A DNA stretch of 64,000 nucleotides. It comes from Polyangiaceae bacterium. GTDB lineage: Bacteria > Myxococcota_A > Polyangia > Polyangiales > Polyangiaceae. Where the stretch lies: assembly GCA_025936115.1 (NCBI GenBank), contig JAICTZ010000017.1, positions 62,001 through 126,000 of the forward strand, in the 5' to 3' direction. Positions 55,601 to 62,911 of this stretch are shown here, piece by piece. Position 1 is the first letter of the stretch, and each line of letters opens with the position of its first letter. The position numbers and the translations under genes were made by a program. The notes under the pieces were generated by a model. That model searched no databases and had not been told where the DNA came from. It saw nothing but the letters and a program-made list of their open reading frames with translations.

Positions 55601-56730
55601 CGGTACGTCGCGAGCGCTTTGTCGATGTGGCCGCTTTCTTCGTAGAGCGAGGCGAGCAGGCGCAGTTCGTCAGCGTCGCGCGCACCCTTCTTTTCGAGCC
55701 GCGTGACGAGCTCGGGCAAACGATCCTCGGCGCGATACGCGTCCGCGATCGCCTGGTACACCTCGCGCCGCACGCCCGCTGCGGCCCCCGCCGCTGCGAG
55801 CGCCTGCTCGAGCGTCACGATGGCCTCTTTGCGTTGCCCGGCGCGCGCCTGCGCCATCCCCAGGTCGCGCAGCGCCGGCGCAAGCACGCGATTGTCGCCC
55901 GTCGCGGCTTTGACCACGGCCTTGAGCTCGTCGATGGCGCGCTCGTTTTCGCCGCGCGCGAAGAGCTCGCGCCCGAGCTCGGCGCGCACGAAAAACGAGC
56001 CCTTGGCGTGCTGTTCGAGCTCGCGCTGGTAGCGCGTCGCCGCGGCGAAGTCGCGCTGATCGAGCGCGAGACCGCGCAGCGAACGCAGGAGAGACTCGCG
56101 TTCCGTCGGCTCCGTCGAGCGGGCGAGCGCTTGCTCGAAGTGCGCGCGCGCCGCAGCGCTGTCGCCACGCTGCTCGTAGAGGTGGCCGAGCGCGAGCTCG
56201 GCGGCGGGATTTTTCGGCTGTTCGGCGGAAGCGCGCGCGTAGCTCTCGAGGGCGCGCTCGGGGTTACCTTCGAGCCGTTCGACGGCAGCCAGCCCGAGCA
56301 ACGCCGCGTAGCGCTCACCGCCCGTGCCGGCCGCGCGCCGCTCGAGCTCGGCGATCAGTGCGTCGAGCTTGCCGTCGCGCTCGCGATAGAGCTCGACGAG
56401 ACGCTGAATCGGAAATTCCGCGCCCGGCTGCGCCATCGCCGCGCCCAAGTAGCGCGCGATCAGCGCTTCCCGGTTGCCGCCGCGATGCTCGGCCGTCTCG
56501 CCGGGTTCCGGCGTCTTCGAGCGGGCCGCTGGATCGCTCGGCTTGGCAGGCGAAGGAGCGGCTTCGCTCGGTTTCGATGTCGCTGCGGGTGCACGCGCGG
56601 GGTGCGGCGTCGCCGGGCCCGGTGCGGGCGCCGTCTTCTTCGTCCGACCGTGCGGATTGAACTGCGCCTCAGCGGTCCCCGCGCTCGCGAGAACCAGCGC
56701 CGCTGAGGCCGTGAGCAGCGCGAGGCGCAT
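52612..56730 (-). CDS. Very large exported TPR plus HEAT-repeat protein
   Basis: A 1372-residue protein with a signal peptide (cleavage after AEA, about residue 22) and a disordered Pro/Ala/Lys segment to residue 75. Residues 85-830 consist of TPR helix pairs: AALLGLAAVERLEGNPERAL, PAAELALGHLYEQRGDSAAA and many like them. From about 850, HEAT-like repeats take over: GERAVKPLLDALADERASQQ, AWAVARLGSRQARPLLVRLL, and the final VRNAAWQLLG. Such solenoids act as scaffolds for large assemblies. No enzyme domain is present. The downstream lipoprotein gene overlaps its stop. Confidence 0.85.
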   Translation of the reverse strand: MRLALLTASAALVLASAGTAEAQFNPHGRTKKTAPAPGPATPHPARAPAATSKPSEAAPSPAKPSDPAARSKTPEPGETAEHRGGNREALIARYLGAAMAQPGAEFPIQRLVELYRERDGKLDALIAELERRAAGTGGERYAALLGLAAVERLEGNPERALESYARASAEQPKNPAAELALGHLYEQRGDSAAARAHFEQALARSTEPTERESLLRSLRGLALDQRDFAAATRYQRELEQHAKGSFFVRAELGRELFARGENERAIDELKAVVKAATGDNRVLAPALRDLGMAQARAGQRKEAIVTLEQALAAAGAAAGVRREVYQAIADAYRAEDRLPELVTRLEKKGARDADELRLLASLYEESGHIDKALATYRQALAREPADVATRLKVVSLLEAQGQLEQAVHEYEALIQAAPRNPDYVFRLVNALLQRGDRQRALDELRKLEARSGSDEDTLAALVDFYERVGEKERSLALLERLAAAGGRDPQHLVELGARYWAAGDKARAVATWQRIRVLTADRVQGLLAEGDVLLDHDLVKEGLEALSEATKLEPGQTRAQKAYALGLERAAGAQTSPDARRVYLDEALALWEKLLKGERTSAELAREARQHVVTLWGLRGQSAQRMNGLAKRFAATPPDLDAGRLLAEAELRARSFAAAERTLRRITEFAPADVESLKRLETVLVQQRKLADAIGVLGRLVTLEPKHAREAYQRMAEYSAELYQDDDAVRYAARAVELAPDDAEGHAKLGRMYRRRQENERAIGELRQAIQKNDRAFAVHLELAELLIDKGQLDEADLLLRRVIRAAPDEELVSRAARLSVQLNLGRGTLESLEREILPLALANPERPLFRRLLVEIYGAIAYPLVHRVRTGSPAEAEAARRALAKLGERAVKPLLDALADERASQQQVAITLLSHVASKSAGPSLVAYAKSNAEASLRTRAMIAAGTLRDPSLLPKLEAVLFPDGRGSADDADPVAVAAAWAVARLGSRQARPLLVRLLGTEAPSLRALGALGLGLLHDTSAIPELSRVAGSADAGNLARGAAARALGMLGAHAEIEAIASLARATSPELRTSALLALAELRAPDAASALADGLVDPDPELRAVAAAAAAAWASGEFRAPSDPLPAPDERIDVRALLDAWRPGPYSVAERLSTLERLAPALGRASESGAESSPERARAVVDALGLAPESAPVPALCADFTGDSRARARRVVDRIATNLVPALAALTRHPYAPVRASALAFLGSRSEPRARDAVVNALGDADPGVRRAALAAARTTDPAVATAVAQRLTREDDWALRVAAADALARAPGVASGTAELTRAATSDGYALVREAAVRALFAVDPGAARPVLERVEKTDAEPRVRNAAWQLLGGK

Positions 56731-56780
56731 CTTTACAGGTTAGCGGGTCCTCCTCGGGGGACCAGCTAGCTCGAGCTGCC

Positions 56781-57542
56781 TTACGGTACCGACGCCTGGC
56801 ATGCCACGGCGCAGGTGTCACTGAGGCAGAGGGCCGCGTCGAGGGCCACGAAAGCGAGCGAGGTATCGCCGTTGAAGCAACCTAACCAGCACGCGAAGGC
56901 TGCGCTGTCGGTGGCTGCTCCCGTGCACGAGCCGAGCCCGCACAGAATACCCTGCGTACAGGCGGGCGTGGCGAAGCACTTCGACGCGCTCGGGCAACCC
57001 GAAGCCACGCACGCCAGGCAGTTCTCCGGTGAAGCGCCGGCGAAACCGCCGTCCGGTGCGCCCGCGCTGTTGCCCGATCCGGAAACGCCGCCGCTACCTG
57101 CGACGCCGCCCGCACCCGCAACACCACCGGTACCGCCTTTGCCGCCCTTGCCACCACTGCCGCCCCCCTTGCCGCCGTTACCGCCGACGTTGCCGCCGCC
57201 ACCGACGCCTCCGCCTTCCCCGCTCACGCCACCGAAAGCTCCCACACCGCCGCTCGCTCCCACACCACCGCTCGCTCCCACACCACCGAGCGCGCCGAAC
57301 CCGCCGGTACCGCCGTCGGTGCCGCCGAACCCAGCACTGCCCGAGATGCCACCGCCGACGCCGCCAGTGCCGCCTCTGCCGCCCGTCGAACCGCCGGTGC
57401 CGCCTTTACCGCCTGTCGAACCGCCGGTGCCGCCTTTTCCGCCCGTGCCGGCCACGCCTGCTGGATCCTCGAACAGGTCGGAGCGCCCGCCGCAAGCAAC
57501 GGCAAGCACGACCAGACTCGAGACCACCAAAGCTCGGCGCAT
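56781..57542 (-). CDS. Gly-rich lipoprotein with C-terminal Cys-rich region
   Basis: A 253-residue protein from ATG 57542. The signal VVSSLVVLAVACGG has a lipobox (Cys17 or so), then a 140-residue stretch of GGxGG, GGTGG and GGVGA repeats, then an 85-residue C-terminal region with about ten Cys residues (NCLACVASGCPSASKCFATP, GILCGLGSCTG, CWLGCFNGD). The Cys region is likely disulphide-bonded and placed at a distance from the membrane by the flexible linker. This type is typical of Polyangiales secretomes; no function is known to me. It diverges from the DUF2079 gene. Confidence 0.82.
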   Translation of the reverse strand: MRRALVVSSLVVLAVACGGRSDLFEDPAGVAGTGGKGGTGGSTGGKGGTGGSTGGRGGTGGVGGGISGSAGFGGTDGGTGGFGALGGVGASGGVGASGGVGAFGGVSGEGGGVGGGGNVGGNGGKGGGSGGKGGKGGTGGVAGAGGVAGSGGVSGSGNSAGAPDGGFAGASPENCLACVASGCPSASKCFATPACTQGILCGLGSCTGAATDSAAFACWLGCFNGDTSLAFVALDAALCLSDTCAVACQASVP

Positions 57543-57623
57543 CTCCCCATTGGTAGCATCGAAGGGTTCGGACGTCCCGGGGCGTTCGCGCGCCGCGCGG
57601 CTTTGATGTAGAGGAGCCTCAGC

Positions 57624-59789
57624 ATGAGTGGTCCGTCGGAGGCCGGCTCGCCCCAGCCGGCTGCAGCACCAGAGCCCGCGAGGGAGCCGATTGACGGAAA
57701 CGTGGTCGACCCCGCCACCGACGCGCACTTGGACGCACCGGCCGCCGAAACGGAAGCTCCGAGCCCCGCCGCGCCGAACGCTGAAGTGCCGGCCGCGCCC
57801 GCGCCGGATGTACCGCCCTTAGCGGACTCGAGCGACGGCGCGCGTGACGCGTTGCTCGTTCACGGTTCGCGCATCGTCGTGCTCGCGAGCCTGCTCGGCG
57901 GAGCGATCGCTTTTTGGACGCAAGTCGCCTTTCGTTCACCGTGGCTCGACGCGTTCCTACTCGACAACGAGCTCGAGCCGGGGAAACGCTCGTCGCTGCT
58001 GCTCTTCCTCGTGGGCGGCTTCCTCGTGGGTGGACTCGCGGCGTTCGCGGGCATCGAGCTCTGGCGCCGTCGTTCGCGGCCGATCCTCGAGCTCGAGCAG
58101 TGGGCGTGGTTCCTCTCGCCGCTCTTGCTGCTGCCGCTCGGTCCGGTGCTGTTCCGACCCAAGGTGTGGATGGGCCGGCATGACGTGCTGTTACCGAGCC
58201 TAGTGCTCATCCTGCTCGTGTTCGAGCAGCTCGCGTTTCGCTGCCTCACGAACGTGCCGCCCGCAGCGCAGACTTGGTGGCTCGAAGCGGTCGAGCAATT
58301 CCCGGCCAAGGTGCGCAAGCACGGCCCGCTCGCCATCGTGATCGCGGCGGCGGCGGGCTTCTCAGCCTTCTTCATTTTTTTCACGCTCCGGTGGCACTAC
58401 AAGCTTCGGACTGGCAATTACGATCTCTCGATCAACAACAATCTCATGTTCGAGGGCTTGCACGGCAAGTTCCTGAATAGCCCGCTCGTCTTCCCGAAAG
58501 ATCCGCCGAAGTACCTCGCGAACCACGTCAAGCTCGGCGCGTACTTGTTCTTGCCGATTTACGCGCTCTTTCCGCGCGCCGAGACGCTGTTCGTCATCCA
58601 GTCCATATTCATCGGCTTCGGCGCCGTGCCGCTGTTCCTGTTCGCGCGGCGCCACGTCTCGGAGTGGACGGCGGCGCTCGTCTGCCTCGCGTATCTGTCG
58701 TATTACCCGCTCCACGGCGCGAGCTTCTCGGAGTTTCAGGCCGTTCCGGTCGCCGCGTTCTTCATCTTCCTCGTCATCTGGGCGGCGGATACCAGGCGCC
58801 ATCGCTTGCTCGCGTTCGGCCTGATCGCCGCGCTCCTGATGCGCGAGGACGTTTCGGTCGGGCTCGCCGTGCTCGGGGCCTTCTACCTACTCACGGGCTA
58901 CCGTCCCGGGATCGGCCTCGTGATGGCGCTGGTCTCGACGGCGTACTTCCTGCTCCTGCGCTTTTACGTGATGGAGGCTGCCGGCAGCTGGTGGTTCCCC
59001 AACATGTACAAGGAGCTCTGGGCCGACGGCGAAAAGGGGTTTCGCAGCGTCATCAAGACGATGCTAACCAATCCCATGTTCACGCTCTCGAAGATCATCG
59101 TCGAGAAGAAGCTCATCTACCTCTTGCACCTGCTCACGCCGATCGTCTTTTTGCCGGCGCGGCGCTGGTACCTCTGGGCGGCGTTTCTACCCGGTGCCTT
59201 CCTGACCCTGCTCGTCACGAACTACGACCCCCCCATCACCTATTCGTTCCACTACGTGATGCACTGGGCGCCGTACCTGTTCGCAGCGAGCGTCATCACG
59301 CTCGAAGCGCTGCGAAACGGCCCGCTCTTCGGCGTCGAACGCTACCGCGCCGCCGTAGCGGCTTTGGTCGCGAGCTCGCTCGTCCTCACCTACAACTACG
59401 GCGCGTTCCCGCGGCGCGAAGGCAGCTTCAAAGCCGGCTTCAGCCGCATCGAATTCTCGTTCACGGAAGAGGAGTGGGATCGCTACCAAGAGCTGCTCGA
59501 GATCACCTCCATCATTCCGAAGGACGCGAGTCTCGCAGCCACGGAAAAATGCGGCCCGCACCTGTCCTCGCGCATCAACATGTTCACCATGCGTCAGGGC
59601 CCGCAGACTGCCGAATGGATCGTGGCCTCCTCACGGGAGCTCAAGCTTTCGAAGACTCGCCCGACACTCAAAGAAGCGCTCGAAAGCGGCAGGTACGGAG
59701 TCGTCAAACGCCTCGACGACTTCGCCGTCATGAAGCTCGGCTACTCGACCGCCGACAACCAAGCCCTGCTGGACGACTGGGACCTCTGA
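57624..59789 (+). CDS. DUF2079-family polytopic membrane protein (GT-C-like)
   Basis: A 721-residue protein. Residues 1-75 are a Pro/Ala/Glu-rich cytoplasmic stretch. About twelve membrane helices follow. The DUF2079 signature is the loop HYKLRTGNYDLSINNNLMFE, corresponding to 'f.t..yDlgifdq..w', then LVFPKDPPKYLANHVKLGAY and a helix PLHGASFSEFQAVPVAAFF ('HP.nl.dFHp..fa.pf'). DUF2079 has a GT-C-like fold, but its reaction is not established. The next gene, a flippase-like protein, starts ten bases after its stop. Confidence 0.8.
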   Translation: MSGPSEAGSPQPAAAPEPAREPIDGNVVDPATDAHLDAPAAETEAPSPAAPNAEVPAAPAPDVPPLADSSDGARDALLVHGSRIVVLASLLGGAIAFWTQVAFRSPWLDAFLLDNELEPGKRSSLLLFLVGGFLVGGLAAFAGIELWRRRSRPILELEQWAWFLSPLLLLPLGPVLFRPKVWMGRHDVLLPSLVLILLVFEQLAFRCLTNVPPAAQTWWLEAVEQFPAKVRKHGPLAIVIAAAAGFSAFFIFFTLRWHYKLRTGNYDLSINNNLMFEGLHGKFLNSPLVFPKDPPKYLANHVKLGAYLFLPIYALFPRAETLFVIQSIFIGFGAVPLFLFARRHVSEWTAALVCLAYLSYYPLHGASFSEFQAVPVAAFFIFLVIWAADTRRHRLLAFGLIAALLMREDVSVGLAVLGAFYLLTGYRPGIGLVMALVSTAYFLLLRFYVMEAAGSWWFPNMYKELWADGEKGFRSVIKTMLTNPMFTLSKIIVEKKLIYLLHLLTPIVFLPARRWYLWAAFLPGAFLTLLVTNYDPPITYSFHYVMHWAPYLFAASVITLEALRNGPLFGVERYRAAVAALVASSLVLTYNYGAFPRREGSFKAGFSRIEFSFTEEEWDRYQELLEITSIIPKDASLAATEKCGPHLSSRINMFTMRQGPQTAEWIVASSRELKLSKTRPTLKEALESGRYGVVKRLDDFAVMKLGYSTADNQALLDDWDL

Positions 59790-59799
59790 GCCCGAGCCC

Positions 59800-60783
59800 A
59801 TGAGCGAACTCGAAGCCCGCACCAAACCCGCGGCAGCCGGCGGCCCCGCGCCCGAAGTCGAAGTCCCCGACGCCCTCGCTCAAGCCGGCGGCCTGAAACG
59901 CTGGCTCAAGCCCGGGATGAACCTCGTCGCCATCGTCTTCGTCCTCGTCGCGGCGCGCGGCATCGCCAAAGACTGGCAAAGCAAATCCGTCCACCTCACC
60001 TGGGGCCTCACCCTCGCCGCCCTCGTCCCGCTCCTCTTCTCCTGCCTTGCCCAAGGCTTCGCCTGGATCGCCCTCATCGAGCGCATGGCCCACCGCAAAG
60101 TCCCGCGCGGTCCCGCCATGTCGATCTACCTGGCTTCCCAACTCGCCCGCTACACGCCAGGCAAAGTCGGCCTCCCCATCGTCCGCATGCAAGGCGCCGA
60201 TCGCCTCGGCGTCCCGCGCTCCGTCGTCGGCGTCTCCGTCCTCATCGAAATGCTCTCCTGGACCGCCACCGGCGCGGTCTCCGGCTTCGCGTTACTCGCT
60301 GTCGCGGCGCCCGGCGCAGGCCTCGACTGGATCCTCCGCTTCGCGGTCCCGGCCCTCATCGCCTCCGCGCTGGGCCTCCTCGTCTTGCTAGCGGTCGACC
60401 GCCAGCGCTATCCCGCGAAGGTTCGCTTCCTGCTCGGCGCGGAAGGCGCGGGGCCTGTCATCCCACTCGCACTGCCACTGATCCAGTTCGGCTATTGGCT
60501 CCTCGTCGCGGCACACGGCTACTTGATGAGTCTCGCGCTCGGCGCGCCCGTGAACGCAGCAGTCACGGCGATGGGCCTGTACGTCATCAGTTCGGTCGCG
60601 GGGTTCGTCGTGCTCGCGGCGCCTGCGGGCGTCGGCGTGCGTGAGGGCGTCGTCGCAACGGGATTGAAGCCGCTCGTCGGCGCGGCTCCGGCAGCGGCTG
60701 CGGCGATTATTTCACGTGGGGCGTCGCTCGTGGCGGAGGTGTTGATTTGGGGGGCGGTGAGGGTGGTCGTCAGGGGAGGATGA
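59800..60783 (+). CDS. Flippase-like integral membrane protein (LPG-synthase TM family)
   Basis: A 327-residue protein with about eight membrane helices and the family motifs: SIYLASQLARYTPGKVGLPI in the first half ('..ry.PG..G'), and VISSVAGFVVLAAPAGVGVRE near the end ('P.g.G..E'). The domain architecture is the transmembrane part only, as at 7852-8868. It is probably co-transcribed with the DUF2079 gene, ten bases upstream, repeating the pairing of flippase-like with GT-C-like protein seen at 7.9-10.4 kb. Codon choice is unusually rich in C-ending codons in the first part. Confidence 0.8.
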   Translation: MSELEARTKPAAAGGPAPEVEVPDALAQAGGLKRWLKPGMNLVAIVFVLVAARGIAKDWQSKSVHLTWGLTLAALVPLLFSCLAQGFAWIALIERMAHRKVPRGPAMSIYLASQLARYTPGKVGLPIVRMQGADRLGVPRSVVGVSVLIEMLSWTATGAVSGFALLAVAAPGAGLDWILRFAVPALIASALGLLVLLAVDRQRYPAKVRFLLGAEGAGPVIPLALPLIQFGYWLLVAAHGYLMSLALGAPVNAAVTAMGLYVISSVAGFVVLAAPAGVGVREGVVATGLKPLVGAAPAAAAAIISRGASLVAEVLIWGAVRVVVRGG

Positions 60784-61026
60784 GGGACTGAGGGCGGGGG
60801 CCGCGAGGTGGACGGTACGCAGCCCATGTTCCACTCATCTAGGGGTGGGTTGCGGCCATTATCAGCTGACACTGACCGACGATTGGCGCGCTATCTAGCG
60901 CCCCGGGCTCGCACCCGTTATCCCGCAACACAGGTCAGTCTCCTGGTTGATTTGGGGCACCCATCTGCCCGAAATTTCGAGGGTGAGCACGGTGGACCTT
61001 GCGAGCGACGCGCAGGTCAAATAGGT
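60784..61026 (+). other. Intergenic stretch before the cassette array, no gene
   Basis: No open frame with family likeness. GC is lower than in the upstream gene. No integrase gene (intI) is present here or anywhere in the window. The only structured part is the partial attC end at its right edge. Confidence 0.6.
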
Positions 61027-61033
61027 GTTGGGC
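60995..61033 (+). other. Partial attC-like end, left border of the cassette array
   Basis: Core site GTTGGGC (61027-61033) is followed by GGAC, as at the other three sites, and preceded by GCGCAGGTCAAATAGGT, which aligns to the right half of the two intact attC sites (GCGCAGCT...). A small hairpin GACCTTGCG / CGCGCAGGTC (60995-61018) is present, but I find no matching left core (RYYYAAC). It may be a worn attC or an attI-like border. Confidence 0.55.
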
Positions 61034-61134
61034 GGACAGCGAGAAGGGCGCGAGTCTGGCGATGGGCGGGAACGAATGACAGCCGGGCGCGAGTGCGACC
61101 GGAGCTCGTAGCGTCGATCTGCCCCGGGTGGCGC

Positions 61135-61162
61135 TTGACCGGTGTACGTTTGTGCATACACT
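61135..61162 (+). promoter_or_regulatory. brnTA promoter with dyad operator
   Basis: TTGACC (61135-61140, five of six bases) and TACACT (61157-61162, four of six) are 16 bases apart. Between and over the -10 box lies the dyad GTGTA (61142-61146) and TACAC (61157-61161) in GTGTACGTTTGTGCATACAC. BrnT-BrnA complexes are known to repress their own promoter, and this dyad is the natural site. The expected transcript start is about the GTG at 61169, so the message would be leaderless. Confidence 0.6.
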
Positions 61163-61168
61163 GATCCG

Positions 61169-61438
61169 GTGAGGTTCGAATGGGATCCGGCCAAGGCGCG
61201 CTCAAACCTTTCCAAGCACCGGGTCGACTTTGCCGATGCCACGGCCGTGTTCGAGGATCCTCGCGGCCTCACTCGTGATGATCCTCATCCGCGCGAGGAG
61301 CGATTCGTGACACTGGGGCTAGATGCTCTGGGCCGGCTGGTCGTCGTCTGCTGGACGCCTCGAGGGAAGGAAGACATCCGGCTCATCTCAGCCCGGCGGG
61401 CCACCCGCTCAGAGTCCCGTCAGTACCAACAGGATTGA
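61169..61438 (+). CDS. brnT: BrnT-family ribonuclease toxin
   Basis: An 89-residue toxin in the first readable cassette. I use GTG 61169 because it gives the usual BrnT start (VRFEWDPAKARSNLSKHRVD; standard 'm.feWDe.Ka..N..KHgv') and follows the promoter closely; GTG 61142 would place the -10 box inside the coding region. Later motifs ERFVTLGLDALGRLVVVCWT and IRLISARRATRSESRQY complete the RelE-like fold with its conserved R..SaR.a... tail. BrnT cleaves RNA and is held inactive by BrnA, encoded four bases downstream. Confidence 0.93.
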   Translation: MRFEWDPAKARSNLSKHRVDFADATAVFEDPRGLTRDDPHPREERFVTLGLDALGRLVVVCWTPRGKEDIRLISARRATRSESRQYQQD

Positions 61439-61442
61439 TACC

Positions 61443-61706
61443 ATGCGTAAGCAGTACGACTTCTCCAAAGCAAAGCGCGGCCCCGTCGTCTCGGTTCCAA
61501 AAGGAAAGAGCCGGATCACGATTCGTCTTGATGACGACGTTCTCGATTGGTTCCGCGAACAGGTCCACGCCGCCGGTGGCGGGAACTATCAAACCTTGAT
61601 CAACGATGCGCTGCGCACCTACATGGCTGAGCGCAAGCGCCCGCTGGAGCTCGTCCTCCGACGCGTCGTTCGAGAGGAACTCCGACGCGCTCACGGTCAC
61701 CGCTGA
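61443..61706 (+). CDS. brnA: BrnA-family antitoxin
   Basis: An 87-residue protein beginning four bases after brnT, with MRKQYDFSKAKRGPV as N-terminus and a ribbon-helix-helix DNA-binding region (SRITIRLDDDVLDWFREQV, then GGNYQTLINDALRTYMAER), the BrnA pattern. It binds BrnT and with it represses the operon. The stop lies nine bases before the left core of the first attC, the usual compact arrangement of a gene cassette. Confidence 0.92.
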   Translation: MRKQYDFSKAKRGPVVSVPKGKSRITIRLDDDVLDWFREQVHAAGGGNYQTLINDALRTYMAERKRPLELVLRRVVREELRRAHGHR

Positions 61707-61715
61707 GGTTCTGCC

Positions 61716-61790
61716 GCCTAACTCCGGGCTGAAGCAGACGCGGATCTCGCTGGCGCTCGACCCGCGCAGCTTAGCCCTGGTACGTTAGGC
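61716..61790 (+). other. attC site 1 (75 bp)
   Basis: Left core GCCTAAC (61716-61722) and right core GTTAGGC (61784-61790) fit RYYYAAC / GTTRRRY. Inside, GGGCTGAAGC pairs with GCTTAGCCC, leaving one unpaired G, and GACGCGG pairs with CCGCG, as expected for the folded bottom strand with extrahelical bases. Spacers are TCC and GTACCA-type. It closes the brnTA cassette. Confidence 0.88.
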
Positions 61791-61869
61791 GGACCGCTGA
61801 CGCGTTGATGTCCGGGTTCCGAGGTTGAAGGGTTGAAGGGGCTTGCGAGCGTATTGAGTCCGGCGGTTG

Positions 61870-62376
61870 ATGGAGACCGAGGTCCAAGTGACGACTTCCA
61901 GAATGGAACCTGAGCGTCCCCGCTGGCATTCTCTCAGGACGGCCCTCGCGCTCCTGTTGGGGGTGGGCTGTTTCCTGATTGTCTACGCGGGACTTGGCAC
62001 CGCTTTCGACCACCTGTTCACTGGTCGCGTCATCCATAGGGGCGAGATCGACCACCTCGCTGAAGCGTTCATGCTTGTCATTGCGCTTGCCTCTGCTGGT
62101 GCCGGCGGCGCCGTCACTGCCTACGTTGAACCGACGTGGCCCCTGTTGGCTGCGGGGCTCGTCGGCTCGTTCGCAGCAACCACTTTCCTTCTGGCGTACG
62201 CGGTACACGGCGCGCTCGTTCTATTCCTTCTACCCGTGGTCGCAGTCAGCATTTTGGGCTCGCTGACCGGCGGGTTCGCTGGCGCTCGTCTCAAGCGCGT
62301 GCTTACGCCAGCTAACCCAAGGTCCCATCAAGACGGTGCAAACCCCAAAGGTGACGACTTACGTCCGTCCGCCTAA
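61870..62376 (+). CDS. Small cassette-encoded membrane protein, unknown function
   Basis: A 168-residue protein from ATG 61870. It has four probable membrane helices: TALALLLGVGCFLIVYAGLG, AFMLVIALASAGAGGAVTAY, LLAAGLVGSFAATTFLLAYA and ALVLFLLPVVAVSILGSLTG, and a charged C-terminal tail. No family is recognised. The TAA stop (62374-62376) lies inside the left core of attC 2 (GCCTAAC), a hallmark of genes carried in integron cassettes. Confidence 0.8.
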   Translation: METEVQVTTSRMEPERPRWHSLRTALALLLGVGCFLIVYAGLGTAFDHLFTGRVIHRGEIDHLAEAFMLVIALASAGAGGAVTAYVEPTWPLLAAGLVGSFAATTFLLAYAVHGALVLFLLPVVAVSILGSLTGGFAGARLKRVLTPANPRSHQDGANPKGDDLRPSA

Positions 62377-62445
62377 CTCCGGTTTGCAGCAGACGCCGAC
62401 CTCGCTAACGCTCGGCCGGCGCAGCTGAAACCTGGTACGTTGGGC
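62371..62445 (+). other. attC site 2 (75 bp)
   Basis: Left core GCCTAAC (62371-62377) and right core GTTGGGC (62439-62445). By eye about 62 of 75 bases match attC 1, and most changes are paired: GGTTTGCAGC with GCTGAAACC in place of GGGCTGAAGC with GCTTAGCCC, and GCCG with CGGC in place of GCGG with CCGC. The unpaired G is in the same position. It closes the membrane-protein cassette. Confidence 0.88.
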
Positions 62446-62461
62446 GGACGGAGAGACCGCG

Positions 62462-62611
62462 ATGGGGCTGAAGAAGATCCGTAGCGAAGGCGGAAGCGGA
62501 GGACGCCGCGGTCACTCCAACATGACGCACTGGGCGTAAACCCACGAGATCAAGGACGCCGCGCGCACGCAGCGACGGACGGACGACAAGCAGGCGGTTG
62601 GCGAGGCTGAT
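62462..62611 (+). pseudogene. Small Gly/Arg-rich reading frame broken by a stop codon
   Basis: From ATG 62462 the frame reads MGLKKIRSEGGSGGRRGHSN and MTHWA, then TAA (62537-62539), and continues in the same frame THEIKDAARTQRRTDDKQAV. I recall small conserved proteins with the GGSGGxRGHSNMxHW pattern followed by an 'EIK.A.R..RR.D.k' helix, in which the stop position would hold a codon such as TAC. The frame has no other stop before the antitoxin. Recognition is from memory, so low certainty. Confidence 0.4.
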
Positions 62612-62670
62612 GTGGCTTCGTTGAACCAGGTCAGGTTCAGGTCGGACGCTTCCTCGCGGTTCGTCCAGTC

Positions 62671-62679
62671 TGCTACAAT
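62671..62679 (+). promoter_or_regulatory. Extended -10 promoter element of the RelB-type antitoxin cassette
   Basis: TGCTACAAT: a TG dinucleotide plus TACAAT (62674-62679, five of six consensus bases). No good -35 box is present, which is usual for extended -10 promoters. The ATG of the antitoxin (62687) is seven bases beyond the -10 box, at the expected transcript start. Confidence 0.55.
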
Positions 62680-62686
62680 CGGGGCA

Positions 62687-62911
62687 ATGAGCGAGCCCAG
62701 CCAAGTTCTTCAGGCGGCCCTCGAGCTAACGCTTCGCGAACGTGCCGAACTCGTCGAAGCCATCGCTGCAAGCCTGGATGGCTTCAACCTCGGTGACGAG
62801 TGGGAAGACGAAATCCAGAAGCGCGTGCGTGACGTTGACTCCGGACAGGTAGTCGCGGTGCCGGGAGAGGAAGTCCTGTCCCGAATTGAACAGCGGCTTC
62901 GTGACCGCTAG
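62687..62911 (+). CDS. RelB/ParD-like addiction-module antitoxin (TIGR02574 type)
   Basis: A 74-residue protein with the short-antitoxin family pattern: ALELTLRERAELVEAIAASL (the family's 'a..L...eR..la..ll.sl'), then DEWEDEIQKRVRDVDSGQVV, and the closing PGEEVLSRIEQRLRDR. It lacks a DNA-binding domain, like other members of this 70-80 residue group, and neutralises a ParE/RelE toxin. The toxin gene overlaps its 3' end by 11 bases. Confidence 0.88.
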   Translation: MSEPSQVLQAALELTLRERAELVEAIAASLDGFNLGDEWEDEIQKRVRDVDSGQVVAVPGEEVLSRIEQRLRDR

